Positions 8,942-17,276 of a stretch of DNA of 64,000 nt are shown here, in pieces. The first letter of the stretch is position 1; each line of letters starts with the position of its first letter. Location of the stretch: contig NZ_BMTO01000003.1 in assembly GCF_014649715.1 (NCBI RefSeq), forward strand, positions 187,007 through 251,006, in the 5' to 3' direction. The translations under genes were made by a program, and so were the position numbers. This DNA is from Streptomyces lateritius (GTDB taxonomy: Bacteria; Actinomycetota; Actinomycetes; Streptomycetales; Streptomycetaceae). Under the pieces are notes generated by a model. That model was not told the DNA's origin. It ran no database searches and saw only the letters and a program-made list of their open reading frames with translations.

Positions 8942-10576
8942 GTGGCGCACACCCACAGCACCGACGTACTGATCGCGGGGGCCGGGCCCGTCGGGCTGAG
9001 CGCGGCCGCGGAGCTCCGTCGGCAGGGGGTGGGCTGCCGCCTTGTTGACCGGCTGCCCGCCCGCCTCCCGTACGCCAAGGCGGTCGGCGTCCAGCCGCGC
9101 ACCCTGGAGATCTGGGACCGGATGGGCCTCGCCCGTACGGTCCTGGAGGCCGCCACTCCGCTGCTCGGCCAGCTGATCTACGTCAACGGCCGGGAGCAGG
9201 CGCCGCTCGACATGGCGCTGCCGCCCGATGTGCCCTACACGTTCGCGGCTCTGCCGCAGTACGAGACCGAGCGCCTCCTCGAGGAGTACGTCGCCGGCCT
9301 GGGAACGGTGATCGAGCGGGGCACGGAGCTGCTGTCGTTCAGCCAGGACGCGGAGGGGGTCACCGCCCGGCTGCGCACCGCGTCCGGCGTCGAGGAGGAG
9401 CTGCGCACCCGCTACCTGGTCGGCTGCGACGGAGCGCACAGTACCGTCCGCAAGGGCCTCGGCCTCTCCTACGAAGGCGGGGCCTTCCCCAAGGAGTACA
9501 TGCTGGGCGATGTCGAGACCGACTGGGAACTGCCGCACGGGTACGGCGTACGGTCCAGCCATCGCGCCGAGGACGGCTCCGCCGACGAGGTGCTGGTCTG
9601 CGTCCCGCTGCCCGGTCCGAACCGCTACCGCATGTCGATGACGGTCCCGCCCGAGCTCTCCACGGCGGCGAACGGCCAGGGGCCCGCCCGGGGCGACCGG
9701 GTGGCGCACGGCCCGGAGGGAGGTCACGGACCGGAGCTGGCCCACCTCCAGGCCGTGGTCGACCGCCTGGCGCCGGTGCCCACGCGTCTCTCCGGGCTGC
9801 GGTGGTCCTCCGTCTTCCGCATCAGCCACCGCATCGTCGACCGCTACGCCGACGGGCGCGTCTTCGTCGCGGGTGACGCCGCCCACATCCACCCGCCCAC
9901 GGGCGCCCAGGGCATGAACACCGGCATTCAGGACGCCTGCAACCTGGCCTGGAAGCTCGCCCTCGTCCTCCGGGGCGAGACGGGGCCCGCTCTGCTGGCC
10001 AGTTACGACGCCGAACGCCGCCCGGTCGGTGAGGAGGTCGTCGGACGGACCGTCCGGCACGCCACCCAGGGCATCGCGGCCGACCCCGACGACCCGCGGA
10101 CCCTCGTGCTCCGCGAGGCCCAGCTGCTGGTCGGCTACCGGGGCGGCCCGCTGGCCGGCGCCCCGTACGGGCCGGTCGACGCGCCCCAGCCAGGTGACCG
10201 GGCACCGGACTGCGCCGGGCTGACCGTACCCATGGCGACCTATCCGTGGCGCCTGCTCGACATCCTGCGGGGCCGGGCCGGACATGTGGTGCTGTTGTAC
10301 GCGGCAGACAGCGGCGCCCTGGCCGAGGCCGCCCGGACGACCGGACTGCCGACGGTCGCCGTCCGCGCGCGCGAGGCGCCGGCCACCGGCGCCGGCACTC
10401 CGGGCGTTCCGGAATACCGCGACTCCGCGGGGGAGTTCGCCCGGCTCTACCGTCCCGACGGCTCGACCGGCTTCGTCGTACGGCCGGACGGGCAGCTCGG
10501 TGCCCGCTTCCCTCTGGACCGCACGGCGCCCGCCCTGTCCGACTACCGCACGGCTCTGTCGGCGCCCCCGGTCTGA
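8942..10576 (+). CDS. FAD-dependent aromatic monooxygenase (PheA/TfdB group)
   Basis: 544 residues of the class A flavoprotein hydroxylase family, which uses NAD(P)H and O2 to hydroxylate aromatic or polyketide substrates. It has the GAGPVG dinucleotide fold (13-18), the DG motif GCDGAHSTVR, and the GD motif VFVAGDAAHIHPP with Asp at 312, followed by GMNTGIQDACNLAWKL. The C-terminal thioredoxin-like region (about 420-544) is typical of the phenol hydroxylase/anthracycline hydroxylase subgroup. The GTG start has GGGAGG seven bases upstream. No biosynthetic gene cluster surrounds it, so substrate and pathway are unknown; detoxification or catabolism of an aromatic is as likely as secondary metabolism. 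Confidence 0.9.
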   Translation: MAHTHSTDVLIAGAGPVGLSAAAELRRQGVGCRLVDRLPARLPYAKAVGVQPRTLEIWDRMGLARTVLEAATPLLGQLIYVNGREQAPLDMALPPDVPYTFAALPQYETERLLEEYVAGLGTVIERGTELLSFSQDAEGVTARLRTASGVEEELRTRYLVGCDGAHSTVRKGLGLSYEGGAFPKEYMLGDVETDWELPHGYGVRSSHRAEDGSADEVLVCVPLPGPNRYRMSMTVPPELSTAANGQGPARGDRVAHGPEGGHGPELAHLQAVVDRLAPVPTRLSGLRWSSVFRISHRIVDRYADGRVFVAGDAAHIHPPTGAQGMNTGIQDACNLAWKLALVLRGETGPALLASYDAERRPVGEEVVGRTVRHATQGIAADPDDPRTLVLREAQLLVGYRGGPLAGAPYGPVDAPQPGDRAPDCAGLTVPMATYPWRLLDILRGRAGHVVLLYAADSGALAEAARTTGLPTVAVRAREAPATGAGTPGVPEYRDSAGEFARLYRPDGSTGFVVRPDGQLGARFPLDRTAPALSDYRTALSAPPV

Positions 10577-10579
10577 ACG

Positions 10580-11119
10580 TCAGTACAGATGCAGGGCCAG
10601 ATGGCCGAGGGGGAGGCCCAACCGCCAGGCCGGCAGCCACACTTGCGCCGACTCGTCCACGGGGAGGCCGGTCGCGGCCGACGGGATCCCGCCGAGGTCG
10701 GCGGCCCGCAGCTGCGTCGAACGGAGCCGGCGCCAGGTCTCTTGTGCCATGGCCAGGTCGGGGCTCTCCTCGCCCGCGTGGACCCGCTCGTCGAGCCGCT
10801 CGCGGACCCAGCGCGGCCACGGGCGGTCGTGGGCGGTGCGGGAGATCCACTCGTCGAGCCGGCCCGTGGCGCGTGTGCCGGAGGAGGCGTCCGCGCCCTC
10901 GCAGAGATGGATGGTGAGCGCCAGCGTCTGCCGGCCGGCCCGGTACTCGAGCGAGCCGGGCGGGACCAGGCAGCTCGCGCGCAGCAGATCGTCCGCCGTG
11001 AACTCGGCACAGAGCCAGGCCATCGGGACGGCGAGCCCGCCTCCACTGGTGCCGTTCGTACTCTCGGGCAGCAACGCTCCCACCTTCTCCCGGACGTGTT
11101 GGTCGGCGACCCCGACCAC
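10580..11119 (-). CDS. Hypothetical protein
   Basis: 179 residues, no family recognised. The protein is soluble in appearance, Trp- and Arg-rich in the middle (DRPWPRWVRERLDE), with no signal peptide or membrane helix. It converges on the FAD monooxygenase, with only three bases between the two stop codons. The GTG start at 11119 has GGAGG three bases upstream, which is rather close, so a downstream start cannot be excluded. Codon use matches the chromosome, so I regard it as a real gene. Confidence 0.65.
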   Translation of the reverse strand: MVGVADQHVREKVGALLPESTNGTSGGGLAVPMAWLCAEFTADDLLRASCLVPPGSLEYRAGRQTLALTIHLCEGADASSGTRATGRLDEWISRTAHDRPWPRWVRERLDERVHAGEESPDLAMAQETWRRLRSTQLRAADLGGIPSAATGLPVDESAQVWLPAWRLGLPLGHLALHLY

Positions 11120-11209
11120 GAGCCTCCACCGAGAAGGACGGGCGTGGGACGCTCTTTACTCAACTCGCCCGTGTGGTTTCGGATACGTTCCCCCGCCGGA
11201 TCGGTGCTG

Positions 11210-11245
11210 GTGGGAGGTGTGGGATCCGTGGGAGAGGTGGGGGAT
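11210..11245 (+). repeat. 9-bp tandem repeat with G-quadruplex pattern
   Basis: Four consecutive 9-mers of the form GTGGGANNN begin at 11210, 11219, 11228 and 11237. They place GGG runs at 11212, 11221, 11230 and 11239, each separated by exactly six bases, which fits a three-tetrad G-quadruplex consensus. It lies between the thioesterase stop and the start of the hypothetical gene; the G-rich strand is the non-coding strand for that gene. Confidence 0.75.
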
Positions 11246-11267
11246 CCGGGACCCGGGAGGGGCGGAC

Positions 11268-11681
11268 TCAGCCGAGCAGCGCGTACACCGCCGTCGCGTG
11301 GGCGGCCGTCTCGTGCGTGCCGTCGGCCGCCATCGTGATGTCCGCGAAGGCCATCCGCTTCCCCGTCTTGGTCAGCCGCGCCCGGACGAGGACGTCCACA
11401 CCGAGGACGGCGCGCTGGAAGCTGATCGACTGCTGGACCGTCGTCATCGGGACGAAGCCGCCGCGGGCCGCGGCGACAGCGATCACGGTGGCCGTGTCGG
11501 CGGCGGCCATCAGGGCCTGGCCGCTGAGCCCGCCGCCCTCGCGGGCCAGCCGTTCGGACCAGGGCAGACGCAGGACCGCCTCCGGCCCGTCGAGGGAGAC
11601 CACCGAGAGCCCCAGGTCGAGCACCCACGGGGCGAAGTTGTCGGAGAGGACCTTTTCCGCGGCGGCGAGAGTCAGCGTCAC
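11268..11681 (-). CDS. PaaI-like hotdog-fold thioesterase
   Basis: 137 residues of the acyl-CoA thioesterase hotdog family, with GLSGQALMAAADTATVIAV corresponding to the family's central catalytic helix and a C-terminal beta region (RARLTKTGKRMAFADI). It hydrolyses an acyl- or aryl-CoA of unknown identity. The GTG at 11681 is preferred: it lies four bases after the stop of the upstream sigma-factor gene, whereas the longer frame would run back into that gene. The tight spacing suggests the two genes are co-transcribed. Confidence 0.82.
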   Translation of the reverse strand: MTLTLAAAEKVLSDNFAPWVLDLGLSVVSLDGPEAVLRLPWSERLAREGGGLSGQALMAAADTATVIAVAAARGGFVPMTTVQQSISFQRAVLGVDVLVRARLTKTGKRMAFADITMAADGTHETAAHATAVYALLG

Positions 11682-11685
11682 GCGG

Positions 11686-12252
11686 TCATTGTGCGGCCAC
11701 GGCCCGTGACCCGGCAACGCCCCCGTGCCGGGGCCGGTAGCCCGGCAGGCAGCGCCCGAGCTGCCGGAGCGCGTAGTGGGAGCGCGACTTGACGGTGCCG
11801 GCCGGTATGCCGAGGTCGGCGGCGGCCTCGTTGACGGTCAGTCCGTGGAAGTACAGCCGGACCAGGACCGCGCGGTGCTCGGGGCTCAGTTCCCGTACGG
11901 CCGCGCGAACATCGAGCGCGGCGACCGCGGACTCCGTGGCGTCGGCCGGGTCGGGGGTGGCGGCGAGCACTCCGTCGCCGATCTCGGTGGGCCGGGCGAG
12001 CCGGGAGCGGCGGGCGTCGATGGCGAGGCGGCGCGCCACCGTGAACAGCCAGGGCCGCATCGACTCGTAGGGGCCGTCGAACGCCTCCGGGTGGAGCCAG
12101 GCCCGTACGAGCGTCTCCTGGACCAGGTCCTCGGCACGCTGCTGGTCGCCGTAGGTCAGACCCAGCAGGAAGCCGAACAGCGCGGGGCCGTGGTCACGCT
12201 GCAGCTTCGCCAGGGCCCGTTCGTCGGTCGTCGTCGCTGTCGCCGTCGCCAT
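11686..12252 (-). CDS. ECF-type RNA polymerase sigma factor
   Basis: 188 residues: a sigma-70 region 2 (about 15-85, with AEDLVQETLVRAW and the RPWLFTVARRLAID helix) and a sigma-70 region 4 (about 125-175, LSPEHRAVLVRLYFHG then AGTVKSRSHYALRQL). The ATG at 12252 has AGGAG about ten bases upstream. Group 4 sigma factors are usually encoded beside a membrane anti-sigma factor; none is visible here, and the next gene in the operon is a thioesterase. The trigger and regulon are therefore unknown. The gene is divergent from the CapA-like lipoprotein gene. Confidence 0.93.
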   Translation of the reverse strand: MATATATTTDERALAKLQRDHGPALFGFLLGLTYGDQQRAEDLVQETLVRAWLHPEAFDGPYESMRPWLFTVARRLAIDARRSRLARPTEIGDGVLAATPDPADATESAVAALDVRAAVRELSPEHRAVLVRLYFHGLTVNEAAADLGIPAGTVKSRSHYALRQLGRCLPGYRPRHGGVAGSRAVAAQ

Positions 12253-12520
12253 GCTCCACACCTCTCCTGTCTCCTGCCGGCTCCTCGTCCCACGGGCGTA
12301 TACGAACGCATGCGGGCGGCGAGGGACAGAGAACGCGCAACGGTGTGCGACGAGCGGTCGCACCGAGCGGCGAATGGTGCGGCGAACGGTCAGGCAGAGA
12401 CCATGCGTCCGTTTCGGCGGGGTTTGTATCTCTTGCGGCTTTGTTTCTTGACTGCGGCTTATATCCGGCCATGAATTCTCTGGACAGATGTTCATCCGAT
12501 GAATCACGCGGAGCCGGCTG

Positions 12521-13717
12521 ATGATGCAGCGCACGAGACAGGGGGCGATGGCCTTCGCCGCCGCCCTGCTCACGGCGGCGACCGGCTGTGCCGGCGTCGT
12601 CGACACTCCCGAGGCCGCGCCGTCGCGGAAGGTTCCCGCCCGCCCCGCCGCCCCCTCGGCGGCCGGCGGCGGAGCCTCCGCCCTGACCGGCTTCACCCTC
12701 GTCGCCTCCGGCGACGTCCTGCCGCACGCCTCCATCATCCGTCGCGCCGCCGAGGAAGCGGGCGGTAGCGGATACGACTTCCGCCCCATGCTCTCCGGGG
12801 TCAAGAGCGTCGTCTCCCGCGCCGACCTGGCGATCTGCCACATGGAGACCGTCTACGGGCAGGAGGGCGGCCCCTACACGGGCTACCCCGCCTTCAAGTC
12901 ACCCCCCGAGATCGCCACCGCGCTCAAGGAGACCGGGTACGACTCCTGCTCCACCGCCTCCAACCACACCCTGGACGACGGCGCCGCCGGCCTCGGCCGC
13001 ACCCTCGACGCGCTCGACAAGGCGGGCGTCCGTCACGCCGGATCGGCCCGCACCGCCGAGGAGGCCGCCACCCCCACCCTGCTGAAGGCGGGCGGAGCGA
13101 CGGTCGCCCAGCTCGCCTACACGTACGACACCAACGGCTATCCGTTGCCGGCCGGGCAGCCGTGGGCGGTCAACCTCCTCGACGAACAGAAGATCATCGC
13201 CGACGCCCGGGCCGCCCGGAAGGCCGGCGCCGACGTCGTCGTGGTCAGTGTCCACTGGGGCACGGAGTGGCAGACCGCCCCCGACGAACGTCAGCTCACC
13301 CTCGGCAGGTCCCTCACGGCCTCGCAGACCGACGGCCGGCCCGACATCGATCTGATCCTCGGCACCCACGCCCATGTCCCGCAGGCCTACGAGAAGGTCA
13401 ACGGCACCTGGATCATCTACGGCATGGGCGACCAGATCGCCGGCGACATGATCAACCACGCGGGCGCGTTCGACCCGCGCGGCAACCAGGGCACCCTCGG
13501 CCGCTTCACCTTCGCCCCGCCCAAGGCTCCGGGCGCGCGCTGGGAGGTGACCGCGGCCGAGTTCCTCCCGCAGTGGTTCGACACCGGCCGCGGCCGGGTC
13601 GTCAACCTCAACGCCGCCATCAAGGCGGGCGAACCCCTCACCGCCGTACGCGACACGATCCGTGACGTCGTCCTGGCGCGCGGCGCGGCCGGGGACGGCC
13701 TGGTCATGGGGGAGTAG
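12521..13717 (+). CDS. CapA-family lipoprotein (poly-gamma-glutamate capsule-type phosphoesterase fold)
   Basis: 398 residues with a lipoprotein signal peptide (lipobox LTAATGC, Cys23), an Ala/Pro linker to about residue 60, then a CapA/PGA_cap domain of the calcineurin-like metallophosphoesterase superfamily. Conserved segments include ASGDVLPH, NHTLDDG, VSVHWGTEW and LGTHAHVPQ, which carry the metal-binding Asp, Asn and His residues. CapA proteins take part in poly-gamma-glutamate synthesis or export in Bacillus, but many actinobacterial members have no pgs genes nearby, as here, so the substrate is unknown. It opens a stretch of exported proteins and is divergent from the sigma factor. Confidence 0.9.
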   Translation: MMQRTRQGAMAFAAALLTAATGCAGVVDTPEAAPSRKVPARPAAPSAAGGGASALTGFTLVASGDVLPHASIIRRAAEEAGGSGYDFRPMLSGVKSVVSRADLAICHMETVYGQEGGPYTGYPAFKSPPEIATALKETGYDSCSTASNHTLDDGAAGLGRTLDALDKAGVRHAGSARTAEEAATPTLLKAGGATVAQLAYTYDTNGYPLPAGQPWAVNLLDEQKIIADARAARKAGADVVVVSVHWGTEWQTAPDERQLTLGRSLTASQTDGRPDIDLILGTHAHVPQAYEKVNGTWIIYGMGDQIAGDMINHAGAFDPRGNQGTLGRFTFAPPKAPGARWEVTAAEFLPQWFDTGRGRVVNLNAAIKAGEPLTAVRDTIRDVVLARGAAGDGLVMGE

Positions 13718-13732
13718 CCGGTAGCCCGGCTA
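13715..13732 (+). terminator. Weak hairpin at the capA stop
   Basis: TAGCCGG (13715-13721, including the stop codon) pairs with CCGGCTA (13726-13732) across a four-base loop. It is short and could be fortuitous. Confidence 0.35.
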
Positions 13733-13810
13733 TCGGCTCATCGGGTGTTTTCGGACAGACGGCCGGTGTGGGTGAGGGGCTGAGGCCTTCGGCCATGCGA
13801 GCCATTAGTC

Positions 13811-14680
13811 ATGAAAAATGATGAGATGCCCCCAGGGCGCCGAGCGGTGCTGCGCATCGCCGCCGCCCTGGGGGCCACAGCCACGGTCGGCGTCCTCACG
13901 GCCGACCGCTTCGGTACGACGGACAGGGCCGCTCCCACGGGCGGCGGGGGCGGCCCGGGCGGCGGCGAGAGCGGGGGTCCGGCATCGGGTCCGCAGGCCC
14001 GCGCCCGGCTCAAGCCCTCCTCGTACCGGCTCCAGCCCATGACGGCCTACGCGCCCCCCGCCTTCCGGAAGGCGCTCCCGCCGGTCCGGCAACGGCCCTT
14101 CCTGAAGATGTCGGGGGTCGGCCGCTCGATGGTGCTCACCTTCGACGACGGGCCCGACCCCCGCTACACCCCGGCGATCCTCGCGACCTTGCGCCGCCAC
14201 GGCTGCCGGGCGATGTTCTTCGTCTGCGGCGAGATGGCGGTCGAGAACCAGGACCTTGTCCGGGAGATGGCCGCCGACGGGCACGTGGTCGGCAACCACT
14301 CCTGGTCCCATCCGCTGATCCCCAAGCTGCGCCCCTCACGCATCCGGGAGGAGCTCGGCTCGACCAGTGACCTCGTCGAGAAGATCCTCGGCTCCGCACC
14401 GCTCTGGTACCGCGCCCCGTTCGGAGCATGGAACCGGCACTCCTTCGAGATCGGCGCCGAGCTGGGCATGGAGCCGCTCGCCTGGACCGTCGACACCCTC
14501 GACTGGAAGGAGCCCGGCACCGACAGCATCGTCCGCAGGGTCCTGGACGGGGCCGCGCCCGGAGTCGTGGTGCTCTCGCACGACGCGGGCGGCAACCGCG
14601 CGCAGAGCGTGGCCGCGCTGGGGCGCTACCTGCCCGAACTCCTCGACGCCGGCTACAGCATCACCGTCCCACGGCGCTGA
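13811..14680 (+). CDS. Exported polysaccharide deacetylase (NodB domain)
   Basis: 289 residues: an N-terminal twin-Arg-like and hydrophobic export segment (GRRAVLRIAAALGAT), a Gly/Pro-rich linker, then a NodB homology domain from about residue 110. The five catalytic motifs are visible: TFDDGPD, the metal-binding HSWSHP, RAPFG, the W-D pair in AWTVDTLDW, and LSHD near the end. The family removes acetyl groups from peptidoglycan, chitin oligomers or surface glycans. Location outside the membrane and the neighbouring capA-like and sortase genes suggest cell-wall or capsule modification. Confidence 0.92.
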   Translation: MKNDEMPPGRRAVLRIAAALGATATVGVLTADRFGTTDRAAPTGGGGGPGGGESGGPASGPQARARLKPSSYRLQPMTAYAPPAFRKALPPVRQRPFLKMSGVGRSMVLTFDDGPDPRYTPAILATLRRHGCRAMFFVCGEMAVENQDLVREMAADGHVVGNHSWSHPLIPKLRPSRIREELGSTSDLVEKILGSAPLWYRAPFGAWNRHSFEIGAELGMEPLAWTVDTLDWKEPGTDSIVRRVLDGAAPGVVVLSHDAGGNRAQSVAALGRYLPELLDAGYSITVPRR

Positions 14681-14697
14681 ACGCGTTCACGTACGGC

Positions 14698-14728
14698 GAG
14701 GCCCCCGGCACTCGGCGCCGGGGGCCTC
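14698..14728. terminator. Bidirectional terminator between deacetylase and sortase
   Basis: A perfect 12-bp inverted repeat (GAGGCCCCCGGC, 14698-14709, with 14717-14728) and a 7-base loop sit between two convergent genes, 17 bases after the deacetylase stop. Confidence 0.8.
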
Positions 14729-14746
14729 TCGCCCTGCGCGGTGTCC

Positions 14747-15403
14747 TCAGCGGGAGCCGACCATGCGCGCGTAGACGACGACGTTGCCGTCGTAGCCGTG
14801 CGCCCGTGAGTAGCCGCCGCCGCAGGTGATGACCCGGAGTTCGGGTTCTCCGGTGTCGCCGTAGACCTGGACGCCGGGGAAGTTGCTCTTGGAGTACACC
14901 TCGACGCCGTAGATCTCGAAGACGGCGACCCGGCCGTCGTACCGCTCCACCTCGATGTGCTGACCCTTGTCCAGCGAGCCGAGGCCGTAGAAGACCGCGG
15001 GGCCCGCCGCGTTGTCGACATGGCCGACGACGACGGCCGTGCCGCGCTGCCCGGGCGCGATGCCGTTCTGGTACCAGCCCGCCAGGTTGGGGTCCTCCGG
15101 CGGCGGCGCAGCGATCCAGCCGTTCTCGTCCAGACCCACGTCCATGATGGGGGCGGCGACCCTGATGGACGGGATCTTGATCCGCGAGGCGGGGGCGTGG
15201 GGCAGGGGCTCCAGGCCGGTGGGGACGGGCGGAGCCCCGGTCGGACGGGTGTCGGGAGCAGCGGCGGCCGCGGGCTGCGGCGGGCCCATCTCCACGTCGA
15301 CTCCATTGCGCACCATCGCCAGGCCGGACAGCATGACGAGAGCCAGGACGCCCCACGGTTGGCGTCTTCTGGGCTCAAAGACGCTGAAGTCCTTGGGGCT
15401 CAT
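14747..15403 (-). CDS. Class F sortase
   Basis: 218 residues: an N-terminal membrane anchor (about 17-31), a Pro/Ala linker and a sortase domain from about 72. The catalytic His is at 128 (VVGHVDN), the Cys at 194 (VITCGG), and Arg200 or Arg213 could serve as the third residue. Class F sortases are actinobacterial transpeptidases whose substrates are mostly unknown. No LPXTG-type signal is seen in the proteins encoded next door. The gene is divergent from one of two related membrane-anchored surface-protein genes. Confidence 0.9.
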   Translation of the reverse strand: MSPKDFSVFEPRRRQPWGVLALVMLSGLAMVRNGVDVEMGPPQPAAAAAPDTRPTGAPPVPTGLEPLPHAPASRIKIPSIRVAAPIMDVGLDENGWIAAPPPEDPNLAGWYQNGIAPGQRGTAVVVGHVDNAAGPAVFYGLGSLDKGQHIEVERYDGRVAVFEIYGVEVYSKSNFPGVQVYGDTGEPELRVITCGGGYSRAHGYDGNVVVYARMVGSR

Positions 15404-15782
15404 GGTTCTCCCTTCGTGGCGTCGTCAGAACGGTAAGGGGGGCGGGCCGGACCGGCGATCAGGGAAAGGCGAACGGGTGGCGGGCGCGCCGAGGCCGTGC
15501 GAAGACCGTCCGGTGCGCACCGGGAGCTCAGTGGTACCTCAGGGCGGGCCGGGTGACGAGAACGATGACCCATACGAGTAATCATCAGATAAGCATCCTG
15601 ACGGGCTGTGACCTGCGGCTCCGTCAGATTCACCGGTCCATTCCCCGGCGTGTCGCCTCACCGGGGTGGACCAGTGCCGAGGTGCGGAGGTTGCCCGCAC
15701 TTGTGATGGTTCGTCATGGAAGGCGTACTCGTCGAATTTCCCGGGGCACCGCTTTGGGGCGTCTTCCACTGGAGGTTCAACC
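15404..15782. other. Intergenic region between sortase and surface protein
   Basis: 379 bases with no convincing gene. It must carry the divergent promoters. It is locally less GC-rich near 15575-15600, and CTGACGG (15599-15605) has an inverted copy about 16 bases downstream. I could not identify promoter boxes with confidence. Confidence 0.5.
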
Positions 15783-16316
15783 ATGCGTGCTGCACGCACT
15801 CTGGCGGTGGCCGCCACCGCTATCGCGGCGGTCGGGCTCGCGGCCCCCCTCGCCGCCGCCACCAACGGTCCCAGCACTGTCACTGTCGGCTCCTCCGCGG
15901 TCCAGCGGGGAGGCGACGGCTCTCACAACGTCACCGTCACCCCTTCCGCGGTCCACCAGGGGTCGACCCTCACGATCACCGTCAAGGGCTGCGCCGGGGG
16001 CACCGTCTCATCCGCCGCCTTCCCGACCGTCTCCCTTTCGGCGCCCTTCGGCGGTGTCTCCAGCGCCGTCGCCCGCATCCACAACAACGCCACGCTCGGT
16101 GAGCACACCCTGACCGTCCACTGCACCAGCCCCAACCGGGTGTTCACCCAGCGCTTCCGGGTGCTGGCCGGCCAGGGCTCGGCGGGCGGCATCGGCGGTT
16201 CGCTCGCACCGAGCTCCACCGAGATGGCCGTCGGCGGCTCGCTCGTCGCCGCCGCCGCGCTGGGCGGCGGCATGTTCATCGTGCGCCGGCGCCGTATGAG
16301 CGGCGGAACGGCCTGA
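15783..16316 (+). CDS. Exported membrane-anchored surface protein, paralogue 1
   Basis: 177 residues: a signal peptide (about 1-26, ending LAAPLAAA), a small Ser/Thr/Val-rich beta domain with two cysteines (VKGC and VHC) that could form a disulfide, a Gly-rich spacer, and a C-terminal hydrophobic helix followed by RRRRM. This layout looks like a sortase substrate, but there is no LPXTG, LAXTG or similar pentapeptide before the helix. The protein at 16498-17076 has the same layout, matching segments and equally spaced cysteines, so the two are paralogues. The ATG at 15783 starts the signal peptide. Confidence 0.82.
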   Translation: MRAARTLAVAATAIAAVGLAAPLAAATNGPSTVTVGSSAVQRGGDGSHNVTVTPSAVHQGSTLTITVKGCAGGTVSSAAFPTVSLSAPFGGVSSAVARIHNNATLGEHTLTVHCTSPNRVFTQRFRVLAGQGSAGGIGGSLAPSSTEMAVGGSLVAAAALGGGMFIVRRRRMSGGTA

Positions 16317-16342
16317 CCGGCCGAACCTCCCGGTCGGCCGTA

Positions 16343-16396
16343 CAAGCCCGTCGCCCCCGAATCCTGTGAGGTCAGGATTCGGGGGCGACGGGCTTG
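16343..16396. terminator. Very strong bidirectional terminator
   Basis: A perfect 24-bp inverted repeat (16343-16366 with 16373-16396) and a six-base loop lie between the two convergent surface-protein genes, 27 bases after the stop of the first. It is the longest perfect hairpin I found in the window. Confidence 0.92.
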
Positions 16397-16497
16397 CCGT
16401 GGTGCTCGTGGGCTCGTGGGGCTTGGCGGTTCGTGGAGCTTGTCGGTTCGTGGGGCAGCTTGTCGGTTCGGTCGGGGGCGGGCGCCCGCCCCCGACG

Positions 16498-17076
16498 TCA
16501 GTGACGCCGGCCCCGGTCGAGGTTCGACCGGCGCCGCAGGACGAGGACGAGGCCGGTGGTGGCGGTGATGACGAGGCCGGTACCGGCCGCCAGCGTCCAC
16601 GCCTCGACGCCGCCGACCGAGCCGCCCAGGCCGCCCTGTACGCCCCGCGGAGGGGTGAGGACGGTGGACGTGGCGGTCGGACTCGTCGGGCTCGCGGTGG
16701 TGCCGCTGATGGTCAGGTTGACGGTGTCCGTGACGCCGCCGGTGCAGTTGAAGTTGACCGTGTAGACGGCACCCCGCCTGGCGTCCCAGTCCACCACGGC
16801 GGTGGCCGAGGAGCCCGGGGCGATGGTGACGGTGTCGAAGACGCCCGACGACGCGGTCGCCGTACTGCGGCAGCCGGGGGCGCTGAGCGTCACCCGTCCG
16901 CCCGGTGCGACCAGCGAGGGTGAGACGACGAAGTCGCCCGGCGCCTTCGCCCGCGCGGCCTGGGGGCCTTGTGGGTGGGGTGCGGGGGCGCCGTCCGCCG
17001 CGCCGGCGACGGGAACGGCCAGGGCGAGGGCGGCCGCCCCCAGCAGGGCAGTGGACGCGGCACGTATCGCGCGCAT
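16498..17076 (-). CDS. Exported membrane-anchored surface protein, paralogue 2
   Basis: 192 residues: signal peptide (about 1-27, ending VPVAGAADG), a single beta-rich domain starting FVVSPSLVAPGGRVTL with paired cysteines (APGC and FNC), a Ser/Thr/Pro spacer, then a C-terminal hydrophobic helix and RRRSN tail. No LPXTG-like signal is seen. The domain parallels that of the 15783-16316 protein (VTPSAVHQGSTLTI then KGC). The ATG at 17076 is chosen over an upstream ATG because GGAGG lies five bases before it and it begins the signal peptide. Confidence 0.83.
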   Translation of the reverse strand: MRAIRAASTALLGAAALALAVPVAGAADGAPAPHPQGPQAARAKAPGDFVVSPSLVAPGGRVTLSAPGCRSTATASSGVFDTVTIAPGSSATAVVDWDARRGAVYTVNFNCTGGVTDTVNLTISGTTASPTSPTATSTVLTPPRGVQGGLGGSVGGVEAWTLAAGTGLVITATTGLVLVLRRRSNLDRGRRH

Positions 17077-17276
17077 GGAAACCTCCGGGTCCCCGAGGAG
17101 CAGCTGCGGAAGGGGTTTCCGCATAGGTCATGACATGCCCCTCGATGCCCGAAACGCTAGAAGCCCCCTATCACAGCCGCGATCCCAGGCGCGCGAATGG
17201 GGCACCGGTGTCCCCCGGGTGGCCCATACGCGCGCCGCGCACCCTGCCCTCACCCCTGCTCACCGCCGTCCCGGCC

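Noticed and set aside
8942..10576. FAD monooxygenase as part of a polyketide cluster
   Set aside because: No polyketide synthase, cyclase or tailoring genes surround it; the family alone does not show secondary metabolism.
11725..12474. 249-codon plus-strand frame opposite the sigma factor
   Set aside because: It is the antisense of conserved sigma-70 regions 2 and 4.
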